A DNA stretch of 64,000 nucleotides from Nocardia macrotermitis (GTDB taxonomy: Bacteria > Actinomycetota > Actinomycetes > Mycobacteriales > Mycobacteriaceae): contig NZ_WEGK01000002.1 of assembly GCF_009604405.1 (NCBI RefSeq), positions 248,001 to 312,000 on the forward strand, read 5' to 3'. The notes under the pieces are model-generated. The model saw only the letters and a list, made by a program, of their open reading frames with translations. It made no database searches and was not told where the DNA came from. Positions 41,442 through 49,827 of this stretch are shown piece after piece; the first letter of the stretch is position 1; each line of letters begins with the position of its first letter. The position numbers and the translations under genes are program-made.

Positions 41442-41540
41442 GCCGCCTCGCTGTCGGGACGGGTGACCCTCACTAGCTCGTACACAATCCCAACCTACGT
41501 CCAGAAGCCCGCCGAGTGGGCGCTACGTCCCACTCAACGC

Positions 41541-42014
41541 TCAGTCGACGTCGATCGCCAACCCGGCGGTGATCCGCACCAACTCACTGAACGACGTGCG
41601 GAACACCGTGTTCGGATGCCCTCCTGCCGCCCACAATTCGCGATGCCGGGACAACGCGTTGTCCACATAGGTGGACAGATTCGCCGGATGCCCGACGGGT
41701 GCGACCCCGCCGATCGGCTGACCTGTGAATTTGCGCACCATGCGCGCGGGCGCCGGGGTGAGCGTGCCCTGTAGACGCTCCCCGGTGCGCTCGAGGTCGA
41801 CCTGATGCGCACCGGAAACCAGCAGCAGCACCGGTTCGTCGTCGAGCAGGAACAGCAGCGATTTGGTGATCGCGCCGACCTCTACGCCGAGCGCCTGCGC
41901 GGCCTCGGCGGCGGTGCTGGTGGGTTGGGTTTGGGTGACGATGACGCCGTGATGGCCACGGGCGATGAGCGTGTCCGATACCCGGGACGCGACGGTGGGC
42001 AACGACCTGGACAT
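41541..42014 (-). CDS. YbaK/EbsC (ProX-like) aminoacyl-tRNA deacylase
   Basis: The 157-residue protein from ATG 42014 has STAAEAAQALGVEVGAITKSLLF, then PVLLLVSGAHQVDLER, and TGQPIGGVAPVGHP, the last with the catalytic GGV.P.gh segment of the YbaK family. The lysine of ITKSLLF is the conserved family lysine. It should hydrolyse mischarged aminoacyl-tRNA in the cytosol. Longer starts upstream run into the preceding gene. It is 40 bp after the OHCU-like gene and probably in the same transcript. Confidence 0.87.
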   Translation of the reverse strand: MSRSLPTVASRVSDTLIARGHHGVIVTQTQPTSTAAEAAQALGVEVGAITKSLLFLLDDEPVLLLVSGAHQVDLERTGERLQGTLTPAPARMVRKFTGQPIGGVAPVGHPANLSTYVDNALSRHRELWAAGGHPNTVFRTSFSELVRITAGLAIDVD

Positions 42015-42054
42015 GGCACCAGAGTAGAGCCGAACCCGGCTCTCCGCCGGGCGT

Positions 42055-42459
42055 TCAGTATTCGGGGAATCCCGCTGCGGGACCGAGCATCCGGTCGATC
42101 CGCTCCCGGGTGATCCGGCACAGCTCGGCGGGGGTGCGTGCGCAGAGTGGCTCGCGCGCAAGCGGTTCGAAGGCCCGCTCCAGATCCGCCGCGGACAGCG
42201 CGGACAATTCGGTTTCGGCCGCGGCGAGCAGGGCCGCGTGATCCGGATACGGGCGTAGCTCCGCGAGTTTTTCCGCCCAGGTGACATTCGGGCAACATTC
42301 GAAGAGCGCGTGCACGGCGCGTGCGCGCGAGTATTCGTTGAATCGGTCCAAACCGATGCCGGTGTGCATCACTGTGCGGGGCCTCACCTGTTCGATCAGC
42401 AGGCCGCCGGGTTCGCCGGAGCGAAGCCGGAGGCGGTTTTCGGTTGTGATCTGCTCCAT
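42055..42459 (-). CDS. OHCU decarboxylase-like protein lacking the catalytic His box
   Basis: The 134-residue helical protein fits the OHCU decarboxylase pattern: FNEYSRARAVHALFECCPN, VTWAEKLAELRPYPDHAAL, AAAETELSALSAADLERAF. True OHCU decarboxylases then have HPRIG with the catalytic His; here the sequence is EPLAREPLCARTP. The C-terminal part ends with CRITRERIDRMLG. It is therefore a shortened relative, probably not a uric acid pathway enzyme. No urate oxidase or transthyretin-like gene is nearby. Confidence 0.6.
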   Translation of the reverse strand: MEQITTENRLRLRSGEPGGLLIEQVRPRTVMHTGIGLDRFNEYSRARAVHALFECCPNVTWAEKLAELRPYPDHAALLAAAETELSALSAADLERAFEPLAREPLCARTPAELCRITRERIDRMLGPAAGFPEY

Positions 42460-42560
42460 AATTCACCCGGGAGAGCTGGGGAGATGCTGCGCCCCAGCAT
42501 ATTTAGCGCAGGTTTTACACACCCGTCCGGGTCCTTCCACAGGGCCGCTACGCTGGGCGG

Positions 42561-43382
42561 ATGACCGATTGGAAGGCTTTCACAGTCGAGCGCGCGGACG
42601 ACATCGCGACGGTTACGCTGACCGGCCCCGGCAAGGGTAATGCCATGGGCCCGGACTTCTGGCGTGAGCTGCCGCAGATCTTCGGCGAACTCGACTCCGA
42701 CCCCGAGGTGCGCGCGGTGGTGCTGACCGGCGCGGGGAAACATTTCTCCTACGGGCTGGACCTGCCCGCGATGGCCCCGACGTTCGGACCGCTGCTGGCC
42801 GATCGCGCGCTGGCCGCGCCCCGCACCGATTTCCTGAACGACGTTCGTCGCCTGCAAGCCTCGGTCACCGCGGTCGCGGACTGCCGCAAACCCGTCATCG
42901 CGGCGGTCAGCGGTTGGTGCATCGGCGGCGGCCTGGATCTGATCGCCGCGGTCGACATCCGGTTGGCCAGTGCCGAGGCGAAGTTCAGTCTGCGTGAGGC
43001 GAAGGTCGCCATCGTCGCGGATGTGGGCTCGTTGCAGCGGCTGCCCGGCATCATCGGCGAGGGGCATCTGCGGGAGCTGGCGCTGACCGGTAAGGATATC
43101 GATGCCGCCCGCGCGGAGAAGATCGGTCTGATCAACGATGTCTATCCGGATCAGGATGCGGTACTCGCGGCCGCGCGGACCCTGGCCCGGGAGATCGCCG
43201 CCAATCCGCCGCTGGTGGTGCAGGGCGTCAAGGATGTGCTCGATCAGCCGCGTGCCGGCCGGGTTGCCGACGGGTTGCGGTATGTGTCGGCGTGGAATGC
43301 GGCCTTCCTGCCCTCGGAGGATCTCACCGAGGCCATGCAGTCGGTGTTCGAGAAGCGTCCGCCGGAGTTCAAGGGCCGATAG
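42561..43382 (+). CDS. Enoyl-CoA hydratase/isomerase (crotonase) family protein
   Basis: This 273-residue crotonase has an oxyanion-hole segment AGKHFSYGLDLPAM (about residues 57-70), SGWCIGGGLDLIAAVDI (about 113-129) and REAKVAIVADVGSLQRLP (about 143-160). The Glu and Asp of the last stretch match the pattern of dienoyl-CoA isomerases (ECH1 type) rather than the two-Glu hydratases. The substrate is a CoA thioester, probably a fatty acid or lipid intermediate. It is divergent from the OHCU-like gene, and the regulator gene follows after 4 bp, suggesting a shared transcript. Confidence 0.88.
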   Translation: MTDWKAFTVERADDIATVTLTGPGKGNAMGPDFWRELPQIFGELDSDPEVRAVVLTGAGKHFSYGLDLPAMAPTFGPLLADRALAAPRTDFLNDVRRLQASVTAVADCRKPVIAAVSGWCIGGGLDLIAAVDIRLASAEAKFSLREAKVAIVADVGSLQRLPGIIGEGHLRELALTGKDIDAARAEKIGLINDVYPDQDAVLAAARTLAREIAANPPLVVQGVKDVLDQPRAGRVADGLRYVSAWNAAFLPSEDLTEAMQSVFEKRPPEFKGR

Positions 43383-43386
43383 TTCG

Positions 43387-45021
43387 ATGCTCACCTTCGC
43401 CGTCCTGGGTGAGGTTCGCGCGTGGCGCGGCGATCACCCGCTGGACCTGGGCCCCAAGCAGCGCCGGGCCGTGCTGGCCGCGCTGCTGCTGCGGTGCGGG
43501 CGGTCGGCGACGGTGTCGGATCTGATCGCCGACGTCTGGGGTGAGCAGGCCACCGCGAGTGCCGTGGGCGCGCTGCGCAATCACGTGCTGCACCTGCGCA
43601 AGGCGCTCGAACCCGACCGTGCCGCCGGGGGTCCGCCGACGGTGCTGGTCGGGTTCGACGGCGGTTACGCCCTGCGGCTGCCGCCCGGCAAGCTCGATAC
43701 CGAACTGGCCGATCGGTACGCCGCCGAGGCCGACCGCGCCGTCGACGCCGAGCAGGCCCGGGAGCGGCTGGAGGCCGCGCTCGCACTGTGGGTGGGGCCG
43801 CCGCTGGCCGGCATTCCCGGTCCGTTCGCCGAAAGGTTGCGGACGCAGTTGTCCGAACGTCGGCTGAGCCTGCTGGAACGGCGGTTGGAGACCGATCTGT
43901 GGTCGGGGCGGTTCGCGGCGGCGATCGGCGAGTTGCATCCGTTGTCGGCGGAACATCCACTGCGAGAGAAGATTCGGGAACTGCTGATGACCGCGCTGTA
44001 TCACGCGGGCAGGCAGGCCGAGGCCCTCGAGGTGTTCGCCGACACCCGCCGCACGCTGATCGATTCGCTCGGGATCGAACCCGGGCCGCTGCTGACCGAT
44101 CTGCACGCGCGGATCCTGCGCGCGGATCTGGCGCCGGTGCGTTCGCCGGTCGCGGTGGCCGACCCGGTGTCGCGGGTCGCGCAGCTACCGGCCGATATCG
44201 CCGATTTCACCGGTCGTGAGGAGCAGGTGCGGCGGCTGACCGAGCGGCTCACCGATACGACCGGCGCGGTGGCGGTGTGCGCGATCGCGGGGATGGGCGG
44301 GGTCGGCAAGAGCACGCTCGCGGTGCACGTCGCGCATCGGGTGCGGGAGTACTTCCCGGACGGCCAGTTGCACACCGATCTGCACGGCGCGGCGCAGCCC
44401 GGTGACGTCCTGGGTGATTTCCTGCGCGCGCTGGGCGTGCCGGAGGGCAGGATCGCCGCGACGCCGGATCAGCGTGCGGCACAGTTCCGTTCGCTGCTGG
44501 ACGGGCAACGGGTGCTGGTGCTGCTGGACAACGCCCGCGACGCCGAACAGGTGATGCCGCTGATTCCGGGCACCGCGGGTTCGGCGGTGCTGATCACCAG
44601 CCGCGCGGCCCTGCCGGAACTGGCCGGCGCGGCGACGGTGCGGCTCGACGAGATGAGCGAATCCGAGGCGCTGGCGCTGCTGGGCGGCGTCGTCGGGGCC
44701 GAACGCGTTGTCGCGGAACCGGATTCGGCCGACGCGGTGGTGCGCGCGTGCGGTCGGCTGCCGCTGGCGGTGCGGATCATCGGCGCGCGCCTGGCCACCC
44801 GGCCGCGCTGGAGTATCGCCTCGATCGCCGAGCGGCTCGCCGACGAACAGCAGCGGCTGGGCGGTGTTGCGCACGGGCGATCTGGCCGTCGGCGCGGTCT
44901 TCCGGGTCGACTACGACCAGCTCGAACCGTCGCAAGCCGAGGCCGTGCGGATGCTCTCGGTCCCCGAGGTCGCGGACCTGTCCCTGCCCGGCGCGGCCGC
45001 GGTGCTCGACATGAGCCGTGA
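43387..45021 (+). CDS. AfsR/SARP family regulator, 5' part (frameshift-split)
   Basis: The protein starts MLTFAVLGEVRAWRGDHPLD with the SARP winged-helix domain (PKQRRAVLAALLLRCG; NHVLHLRKALEP; about residues 1-95), then the bacterial activator domain (about 100-245), then an NB-ARC/AAA ATPase domain with IAGMGGVGKST (Lys308), LVLLDNARD and GLPLA-type GRLPLAVRIIG. At 44862 the frame shifts: the sequence GGGCGGTGTTGCGC in frame gives LGGVAHGRSG and then unrelated residues to a stop at 45021, whereas removing one G restores LGVLRTGDLAVGAVF. AfsR-like proteins activate antibiotic or secondary metabolism genes. The ATG follows the crotonase stop by 4 bp. The frameshift may be a sequencing error or a real mutation. 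Confidence 0.85.
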   Translation: MLTFAVLGEVRAWRGDHPLDLGPKQRRAVLAALLLRCGRSATVSDLIADVWGEQATASAVGALRNHVLHLRKALEPDRAAGGPPTVLVGFDGGYALRLPPGKLDTELADRYAAEADRAVDAEQARERLEAALALWVGPPLAGIPGPFAERLRTQLSERRLSLLERRLETDLWSGRFAAAIGELHPLSAEHPLREKIRELLMTALYHAGRQAEALEVFADTRRTLIDSLGIEPGPLLTDLHARILRADLAPVRSPVAVADPVSRVAQLPADIADFTGREEQVRRLTERLTDTTGAVAVCAIAGMGGVGKSTLAVHVAHRVREYFPDGQLHTDLHGAAQPGDVLGDFLRALGVPEGRIAATPDQRAAQFRSLLDGQRVLVLLDNARDAEQVMPLIPGTAGSAVLITSRAALPELAGAATVRLDEMSESEALALLGGVVGAERVVAEPDSADAVVRACGRLPLAVRIIGARLATRPRWSIASIAERLADEQQRLGGVAHGRSGRRRGLPGRLRPARTVASRGRADALGPRGRGPVPARRGRGARHEP

Positions 45022-46651
45022 CGAGGCCGAATTACTGTGCGAGACACTGGTGGACCTGAGTCTGCTCGACTCACCCGCCCCCGGCCGGTACACCTACCAC
45101 GACCTGCTGCGGCTGTTCGCCCGGGAACTCGTGGACCCCGCCGACGAACCCGCCGCCCTCCGCAGACTGCTCGAGTTCTACCTCGCGACCATGAAAAATG
45201 TTGTCGCCGTCTGCAACCCGGGAACCAGACTCCCCGAACATCTCAGTCACACCCGCGCACAAGGACTTTCGTTCGGCAACGGCATCGACGCCCAGGCCTG
45301 GCTCAACGCCGAACGCCCCAACCTCGTCCGCCTCTTCGGTCAGGTCGCACGCCGCAGTGTGCCCCCGGGCGGCCTCGCGGCAGATTCGGCGAAATCGCCT
45401 GTCTCCGTGGGGCCGATCGCATCCGGTCCGTCGCCTGTGCCGGAATCGACTGTTGCGGTGGAACCTGTGGTGTCATCAACCGTCGCAGTGGAGTCTGTGG
45501 CGTCGTCGGCTGTGGCGGTGGAGTCTGTGGCGTCATCGACTGTCGTGGTGGAGTCTGTGGCGTCATCGAATGTTGCGGTGGAACCTGCGGTGTCATCGGC
45601 TGTGGCGGTGGAGTCTGTGGCGTCATCAACCGTCGCGGTGGAATCTGTGGTGTCGGCGGGTGCGGTGGACTCCGTGGCGGCCAGGGAGGCGGCGGTCTCG
45701 GTAGAGCTGACGCTGTGTGCCGACTTGGCTTGGGCCATGGCGGAATTGATCGATGGCGGGCCGAATGCGCAGGAGCTGTCCCGTGCGCTCGAGGAGCTGC
45801 TCGACGCCGCGCTGCTGGCCGGGGATCGCGGGTTGGAATGTCGGGTGCGGGTGGCGTTGGGGTCGGTGCTCACCTATTCGCTGGCGCGGATGCGGATCGG
45901 CCGGGATCATCAGCGGATCGCGTTGTCGCTGGGTAGTGACGATCCCGGGGACGCTCGGCTGACCGCGTTCGCCGCTCAACTGCTCGCCGGATCGACCCGG
46001 CAGGGGCACGAATCGGCGGCCTCCCTGGCGCATATCGCCCGTGCCGTGCGGATCGCGCGCAGGGTCGGGGATCCGGCCATCGAATGCGCCGCACTGGTGC
46101 ACGCGGCCAAGACGTTGTCCGATGCCGGGCGTTATCCCGAATCCGCCGAACAGGCAAGGGCAGGTTGGGAATTGGCCGAGCAGATCGGCAATTTCGCGCT
46201 CGCCGGGATGGCCCTGCACGAATGGGGCGCGTCGCTGGCCTTCCTCGGCGAATTCGAACGCGGCATCGAATTGTGCACGCGGGCAGTCGAATCGGCGAGA
46301 AGCAGCGGATCGCAATTGCGAGTAGGTTTCGCGCTGGCCCGGCACGCCCAGGTCTGTCTGCTGGCCGGTGCGCTGGAACCGGCCGAGTCGATCGCGGCCG
46401 AAGCGGTGGACACCGTCACCCGCGCGGCCGGACCGCTCCACCGTGCGCGAATCATGCTGCTGCACGCGGGAATTCTGGGCGCACTGGGCCGAACCGGCGC
46501 CGAACAACGTGTGTTGCGCGCCACAGCCGAGATCGTCTCCGAACTCGAGGACACCCACCTGGTCCACGAACGCGTCGACGCCGAACTCGAGGCCCCCGTC
46601 CTCGCCATCCTGCGGGCACGCCTGGCCGGAACCGTAGTCGCCGCACGGTAA
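44864..46651 (+). CDS. AfsR/SARP family regulator, 3' part (continuation after frameshift)
   Basis: This frame continues the NB-ARC and winged-helix end (VFRVDYDQLEPSQAEAVRML; YTYHDLLRLFARELV) and then tetratricopeptide repeats (ECAALVHAAKTLSDAGRYPE; AGMALHEWGASLAFLGEFER; and others) to the C-terminus. Between them lie seven 10-residue units of the type STVAVESVAS. There is no good start codon near the join, so it is not an independent gene. With the 5' part the whole would be about 1,087 residues, a normal AfsR length plus the inserted repeat. Confidence 0.8.
   Translation: MLRTGDLAVGAVFRVDYDQLEPSQAEAVRMLSVPEVADLSLPGAAAVLDMSRDEAELLCETLVDLSLLDSPAPGRYTYHDLLRLFARELVDPADEPAALRRLLEFYLATMKNVVAVCNPGTRLPEHLSHTRAQGLSFGNGIDAQAWLNAERPNLVRLFGQVARRSVPPGGLAADSAKSPVSVGPIASGPSPVPESTVAVEPVVSSTVAVESVASSAVAVESVASSTVVVESVASSNVAVEPAVSSAVAVESVASSTVAVESVVSAGAVDSVAAREAAVSVELTLCADLAWAMAELIDGGPNAQELSRALEELLDAALLAGDRGLECRVRVALGSVLTYSLARMRIGRDHQRIALSLGSDDPGDARLTAFAAQLLAGSTRQGHESAASLAHIARAVRIARRVGDPAIECAALVHAAKTLSDAGRYPESAEQARAGWELAEQIGNFALAGMALHEWGASLAFLGEFERGIELCTRAVESARSSGSQLRVGFALARHAQVCLLAGALEPAESIAAEAVDTVTRAAGPLHRARIMLLHAGILGALGRTGAEQRVLRATAEIVSELEDTHLVHERVDAELEAPVLAILRARLAGTVVAAR
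45446..45655 (+). repeat. 30-bp coding tandem repeat, seven units
   Basis: Seven consecutive 30-bp units each encode ten residues of the form S(T/A/N)VAVE(S/P)VAS. Units differ by a few bases, mostly at synonymous or mild positions. The repeat sits in the linker between the ATPase part and the TPR part of the AfsR-like regulator. Confidence 0.9.
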
Positions 46652-47264
46652 CCCGCGCCCGGCTGTGGACCGTGCTCCCTCGCTTCGATGACACCCTGCC
46701 CACCACGCAGGAACGCGTGGGCGAGGTACTGGCCGGGTTCGAAGGCCGCCGAATCTGAATCTCGTACCGCCGCAACGCATCCCGGCCACCTGGCCGCCCG
46801 GCCGCGGAGCGCGCCAACTGCGTTCCATCGCAGGCCAACTCGGCGACCGCGAGCGTCGATCCTGCGGCCGCACCGAACTCGGGTCGTCGCGCGTCGATCT
46901 TGTGACCTTCGCGCGCCTGCGCTGTGACCGCGGCCCGCTAATTTCATGATCACGAAGGTCGTGCCGCCGGACTTGGTGGCCGCGCCGGACCGACCCGACA
47001 ACCAGGCTGCGGTAGCTCTACGGCCGCCCTGCAATAGCCAAAACGATCGATGTCACATCATTTTTCGATCATTTTCTTCTCATCGATGCGCTGACCTGTG
47101 TGGATCCTGTGCGCCACGAGATGCGCCCGAGGGGAACCACCGGTTAGCGTTCCAGGCAACGGAATTCGGTCGAGAGCCCATGAATTCCGTTGTGGCCGTG
47201 ACCCGCGACCGACATCGTCGCACGGGGGGTCGGCGGTGACGAGCGCGACACGTCAGGAAATGCC
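46652..47264. other. Intergenic stretch after the AfsR-like gene
   Basis: This 613-bp stretch has no supported gene. Short frames on both strands lack start signals and family motifs. Its right end leads into the hairpin at 47265-47303. Confidence 0.55.
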
Positions 47265-47303
47265 GAATGCCCGGCGCGAGTAGACAACTCACGCCGGGCA
47301 TTC
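47265..47303. terminator. Strong hairpin without U-tract between convergent genes
   Basis: Perfect 12-bp arms GAATGCCCGGCG (47265-47276) and CGCCGGGCATTC (47292-47303), with an inner GAG/CTC pair set, form a very stable stem-loop. No T-run follows on either strand. Such hairpins are common as terminators in high-GC actinobacteria. It lies between the AfsR-like and ppa genes, which converge. Confidence 0.7.
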
Positions 47304-47325
47304 GCTGCGTCGGCACAACGTCGAC

Positions 47326-47530
47326 CTGCTCCGCACGGTCGCGATGATCTGCTCCGCACGGTCGCGGTGGCCTGCCCTGCACGGCTGCGGTGGCCTGTCC
47401 CGCACGGCTGCGGTGGCCTGCCCTGCACGGCTGCGGTGGCCTGTCCCGCACGGCTGCGGTGGCCTGTCCCGCACGGTCGCGGTGGCCTGCCCCGCACGGT
47501 TGCGGTGGCCTGCCCCGCACGGTGCGCGAG
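47326..47530 (+). repeat. 23-bp tandem repeats, about eight full copies plus a partial one
   Basis: Units of the form CTGYCCYGCACGG followed by YTGCGGTGGC or TCGCGGTGGC run head to tail and end 16 bp before the ppa stop codon. There are two main variants (CCTGC and TCCCG at positions 4-8). No spacers are present. Depending on where transcription ends, it would be in the 3' region of the ppa transcript. Confidence 0.9.
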
Positions 47531-47546
47531 CCGCCCGCGACCGGGC

Positions 47547-48038
47547 TCAGTGCCCGCCCTGCTCCTTCAGCCGCGCGAACGCCTCCTCGGTCAGCGTCTC
47601 GGCCTTGGCTCGATCGCCCCAGCCGTCGACCTTGACCCACTTGCCGGGCTCGAGGTCCTTGTAGTGCTCGAAGAAGTGCTCGATGGCCTTGCGGTCGAAC
47701 TCCGGGATGTCCGAGACGTCCTGGATGTGATCCCAGCGCTTGTCCCCGGCGGGCACCGCGACGACCTTCTCGTCGCCGCCGGCCTCGTCGCTCATCAGCA
47801 GCACGCCGACCGGGCGGGCCTCGACGATCACGCCCGGGAACACCGATTCGGGCAGCAGCACCAGGCAGTCCAGCGGATCGCCGTCCGAGCCCAGGCTGTT
47901 CTCGACGTAGCCGTAGTCGGCCGGGTACACCATCGGGGTGTACAGGTAGCGGTCCAGCCGCACCCGGCCGGTCTCGTGGTCGACCTCGTACTTGTTGCGC
48001 TGACCCTTGGGGATCTCGATGGTGACGTCGAACTCCAC
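47547..48038 (-). CDS. ppa: Inorganic pyrophosphatase
   Basis: The 163-residue protein begins [20 protein letters not shown], then [20 protein letters not shown] and the metal-binding [12 protein letters not shown], followed by [13 protein letters not shown] and [17 protein letters not shown]. It is nearly identical in pattern to the mycobacterial family I pyrophosphatase, which hydrolyses diphosphate in the cytosol with Mg2+ and drives biosynthetic reactions. The GTG start at 48038 has AGGAGA six bases upstream; longer frames are not supported. It is divergent from the dacB-like gene. Confidence 0.97.
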   Translation of the reverse strand: MEFDVTIEIPKGQRNKYEVDHETGRVRLDRYLYTPMVYPADYGYVENSLGSDGDPLDCLVLLPESVFPGVIVEARPVGVLLMSDEAGGDEKVVAVPAGDKRWDHIQDVSDIPEFDRKAIEHFFEHYKDLEPGKWVKVDGWGDRAKAETLTEEAFARLKEQGGH

Positions 48039-48324
48039 GTCATCTCCTTCGTCTGCTGCTCGTATTCGACATGTCGCGACTCGCATCGCGGCCACGGGGG
48101 CCTGGTGACTCGCCAGCTCGTTCGGCAGAAGGCCGGCGAGGTGAGGATAGTGTGGACTGCGCGGCATGCCCGTGTCAGGCCCGGAGGCGGCAGCGAAGCG
48201 TAACCACGTAGGGCTCACGGGCATGCGAGATGATGTTGTGGGACCGGTGCGGCAGGGACGTGAAATCCGCGCGATCCACGCGATACGGCGATGTCGCACA
48301 TGCTATTAGGGAGATTACGGTCAG

Positions 48325-49812
48325 GTGGCAGGTCGAAGTAGCAAGAACATCGGTTCGCTGGCCGCGCGGCGGCGTCGCAACATCTGGATCTGGGTGAGTG
48401 CGGCGGTCGTGGTGGTGGTCGCGGTGGCCGCGGCGGTGGTGCTCACCGTGCGGCCCTGGACCGAGGAGTTCCGGCACGGCGGTCTGAAGATCGAGGCCGC
48501 GCCCGCCCCGCAGGCGCCGTCCCCGCAGCTGGCCGCCGCGTCGGCGACCGCGCCGGCGCCGTCGAAACAGGGGTTGAGCAGTGCGCTGGCGGGGGTCGCG
48601 GCGAGTCCGGATCTGGGGTCGTTCAGCGGGTCGGTGACCGATGCGGTGACCGGAGATGTGTTGTGGAGCAAGGATTCCGACAAGCCGATCATCCCGGCCT
48701 CGACCGCCAAGATCCTCACCGCGGCCGCCGCGCTGCTGGTGCTGCCGTCCGATCACCGGGTGAGCACCGAGGTCGTGGCCGCGCCCGGTTCGAACACCCT
48801 GGTCCTGGTCGGCGGCGGCGATCCGACGCTGACCGCGCAGGCCGACGGCAAGGGGTACTACGCCGACGGCCCGAAACTCGCGGATCTGGTCGCGCAGATC
48901 CGCGCCACCGGCCGCACCTTCAGCAGCGTGGTGGTGGACAACTCCGCGTACTCCGGTCCGACGCAGGCCCCGGGCTGGGATCCGGCCGATATCGCGGGCG
49001 GTTCCTGGGCCCCGATCGAATCGGTCATGCTCGACGGCGGCCGGTTGAATCCGCTGGTCGAATACTCCCCGCGCTCCGCGACGCCCGCACTGGACACCGG
49101 CCGCCGCCTCGCGCTGTCGCTGGGCATGGATCCGGCCGCGGTGCGCGCGGGTAAGGCCCCGGTCGGCGCGGCGGCGGTCGCGAAGGTGCAGTCGGCCCCG
49201 CTGCACGATCGGCTGACGCAGATGATGCTGCACTCCGACGACGTGCTGGCCGAGACCATCGGCCGCGAGATCGCCGTGGCCGCCGGTGCGCAACCGTCCT
49301 TCGCGGGTGCGGCCCAGGCGACGCTGACGACGTTGAACGCGGCCGGATTCGACACCACCGGCGTGGTGCTGCACGACAACAGTGGCCTGTCCACCGACGA
49401 TCGCGTCCCGGCCCGGCTGCTGAACAAGATCCTCACCGAAGCGGCCGGAGCCCCGGGCACCGCGCAGACCAGCGCCACCCAGACGCAGACGAGTACGCAG
49501 AGCGCCGCGGTCGCGAGTTCCGCCGGTGCGAGCGCGGAGCCGCTGGCCCCGCTGCTGGACTATCTGCCGGTCGGCGCGGGTACCGGTTCGCTGGCCTACC
49601 GCTTCACCACGCCCCGGGATCACGTGGCCGCGGGCTGGGTGCGGGCCAAGACCGGAACTCTGTCGGTGTCGAGTGCGTTGGCAGGGTATGTCCTGGACAA
49701 CGACGGCCGCGTGCTGACATTCGCACTGATGTCGAACGACCGGCCGCCGGAGGCGAGTCGGCCCGCGCTCGATGCCGTCGTTGCCACGTTGCGCAACTGC
49801 GGTTGCTCCTGA
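48325..49812 (+). CDS. dacB: D-alanyl-D-alanine carboxypeptidase/endopeptidase (PBP4 type)
   Basis: This 495-residue protein has one N-terminal membrane segment (about residues 20-42, after a basic start), so it acts in the cell wall space. Peptidase S13 motifs are present: PASTAKILTAAAALL (Ser126, Lys129), HSDDVLAETIGREIA (Ser304-Asp305-Asp306, where SxN is usual) and VRAKTGTLS (Lys442-Thr-Gly). DNSGLSTDDRV is the second conserved S13 segment. It should trim or cleave peptidoglycan cross-links. GTG 48325 is the start. It heads a rightward run with the metalloprotease, tilS and hpt, the same order as, to my recollection, M. tuberculosis Rv3627c-Rv3624c. Confidence 0.92.
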   Translation: MAGRSSKNIGSLAARRRRNIWIWVSAAVVVVVAVAAAVVLTVRPWTEEFRHGGLKIEAAPAPQAPSPQLAAASATAPAPSKQGLSSALAGVAASPDLGSFSGSVTDAVTGDVLWSKDSDKPIIPASTAKILTAAAALLVLPSDHRVSTEVVAAPGSNTLVLVGGGDPTLTAQADGKGYYADGPKLADLVAQIRATGRTFSSVVVDNSAYSGPTQAPGWDPADIAGGSWAPIESVMLDGGRLNPLVEYSPRSATPALDTGRRLALSLGMDPAAVRAGKAPVGAAAVAKVQSAPLHDRLTQMMLHSDDVLAETIGREIAVAAGAQPSFAGAAQATLTTLNAAGFDTTGVVLHDNSGLSTDDRVPARLLNKILTEAAGAPGTAQTSATQTQTSTQSAAVASSAGASAEPLAPLLDYLPVGAGTGSLAYRFTTPRDHVAAGWVRAKTGTLSVSSALAGYVLDNDGRVLTFALMSNDRPPEASRPALDAVVATLRNCGCS

Positions 49813-49827
49813 CGGGCGGAGTGAACT

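Noticed and set aside
47326..47530. Possible CRISPR array
   Set aside because: Units are directly adjacent with no spacers and vary internally; this is a simple tandem repeat. The same applies to the arrays at 38444 and 59051.
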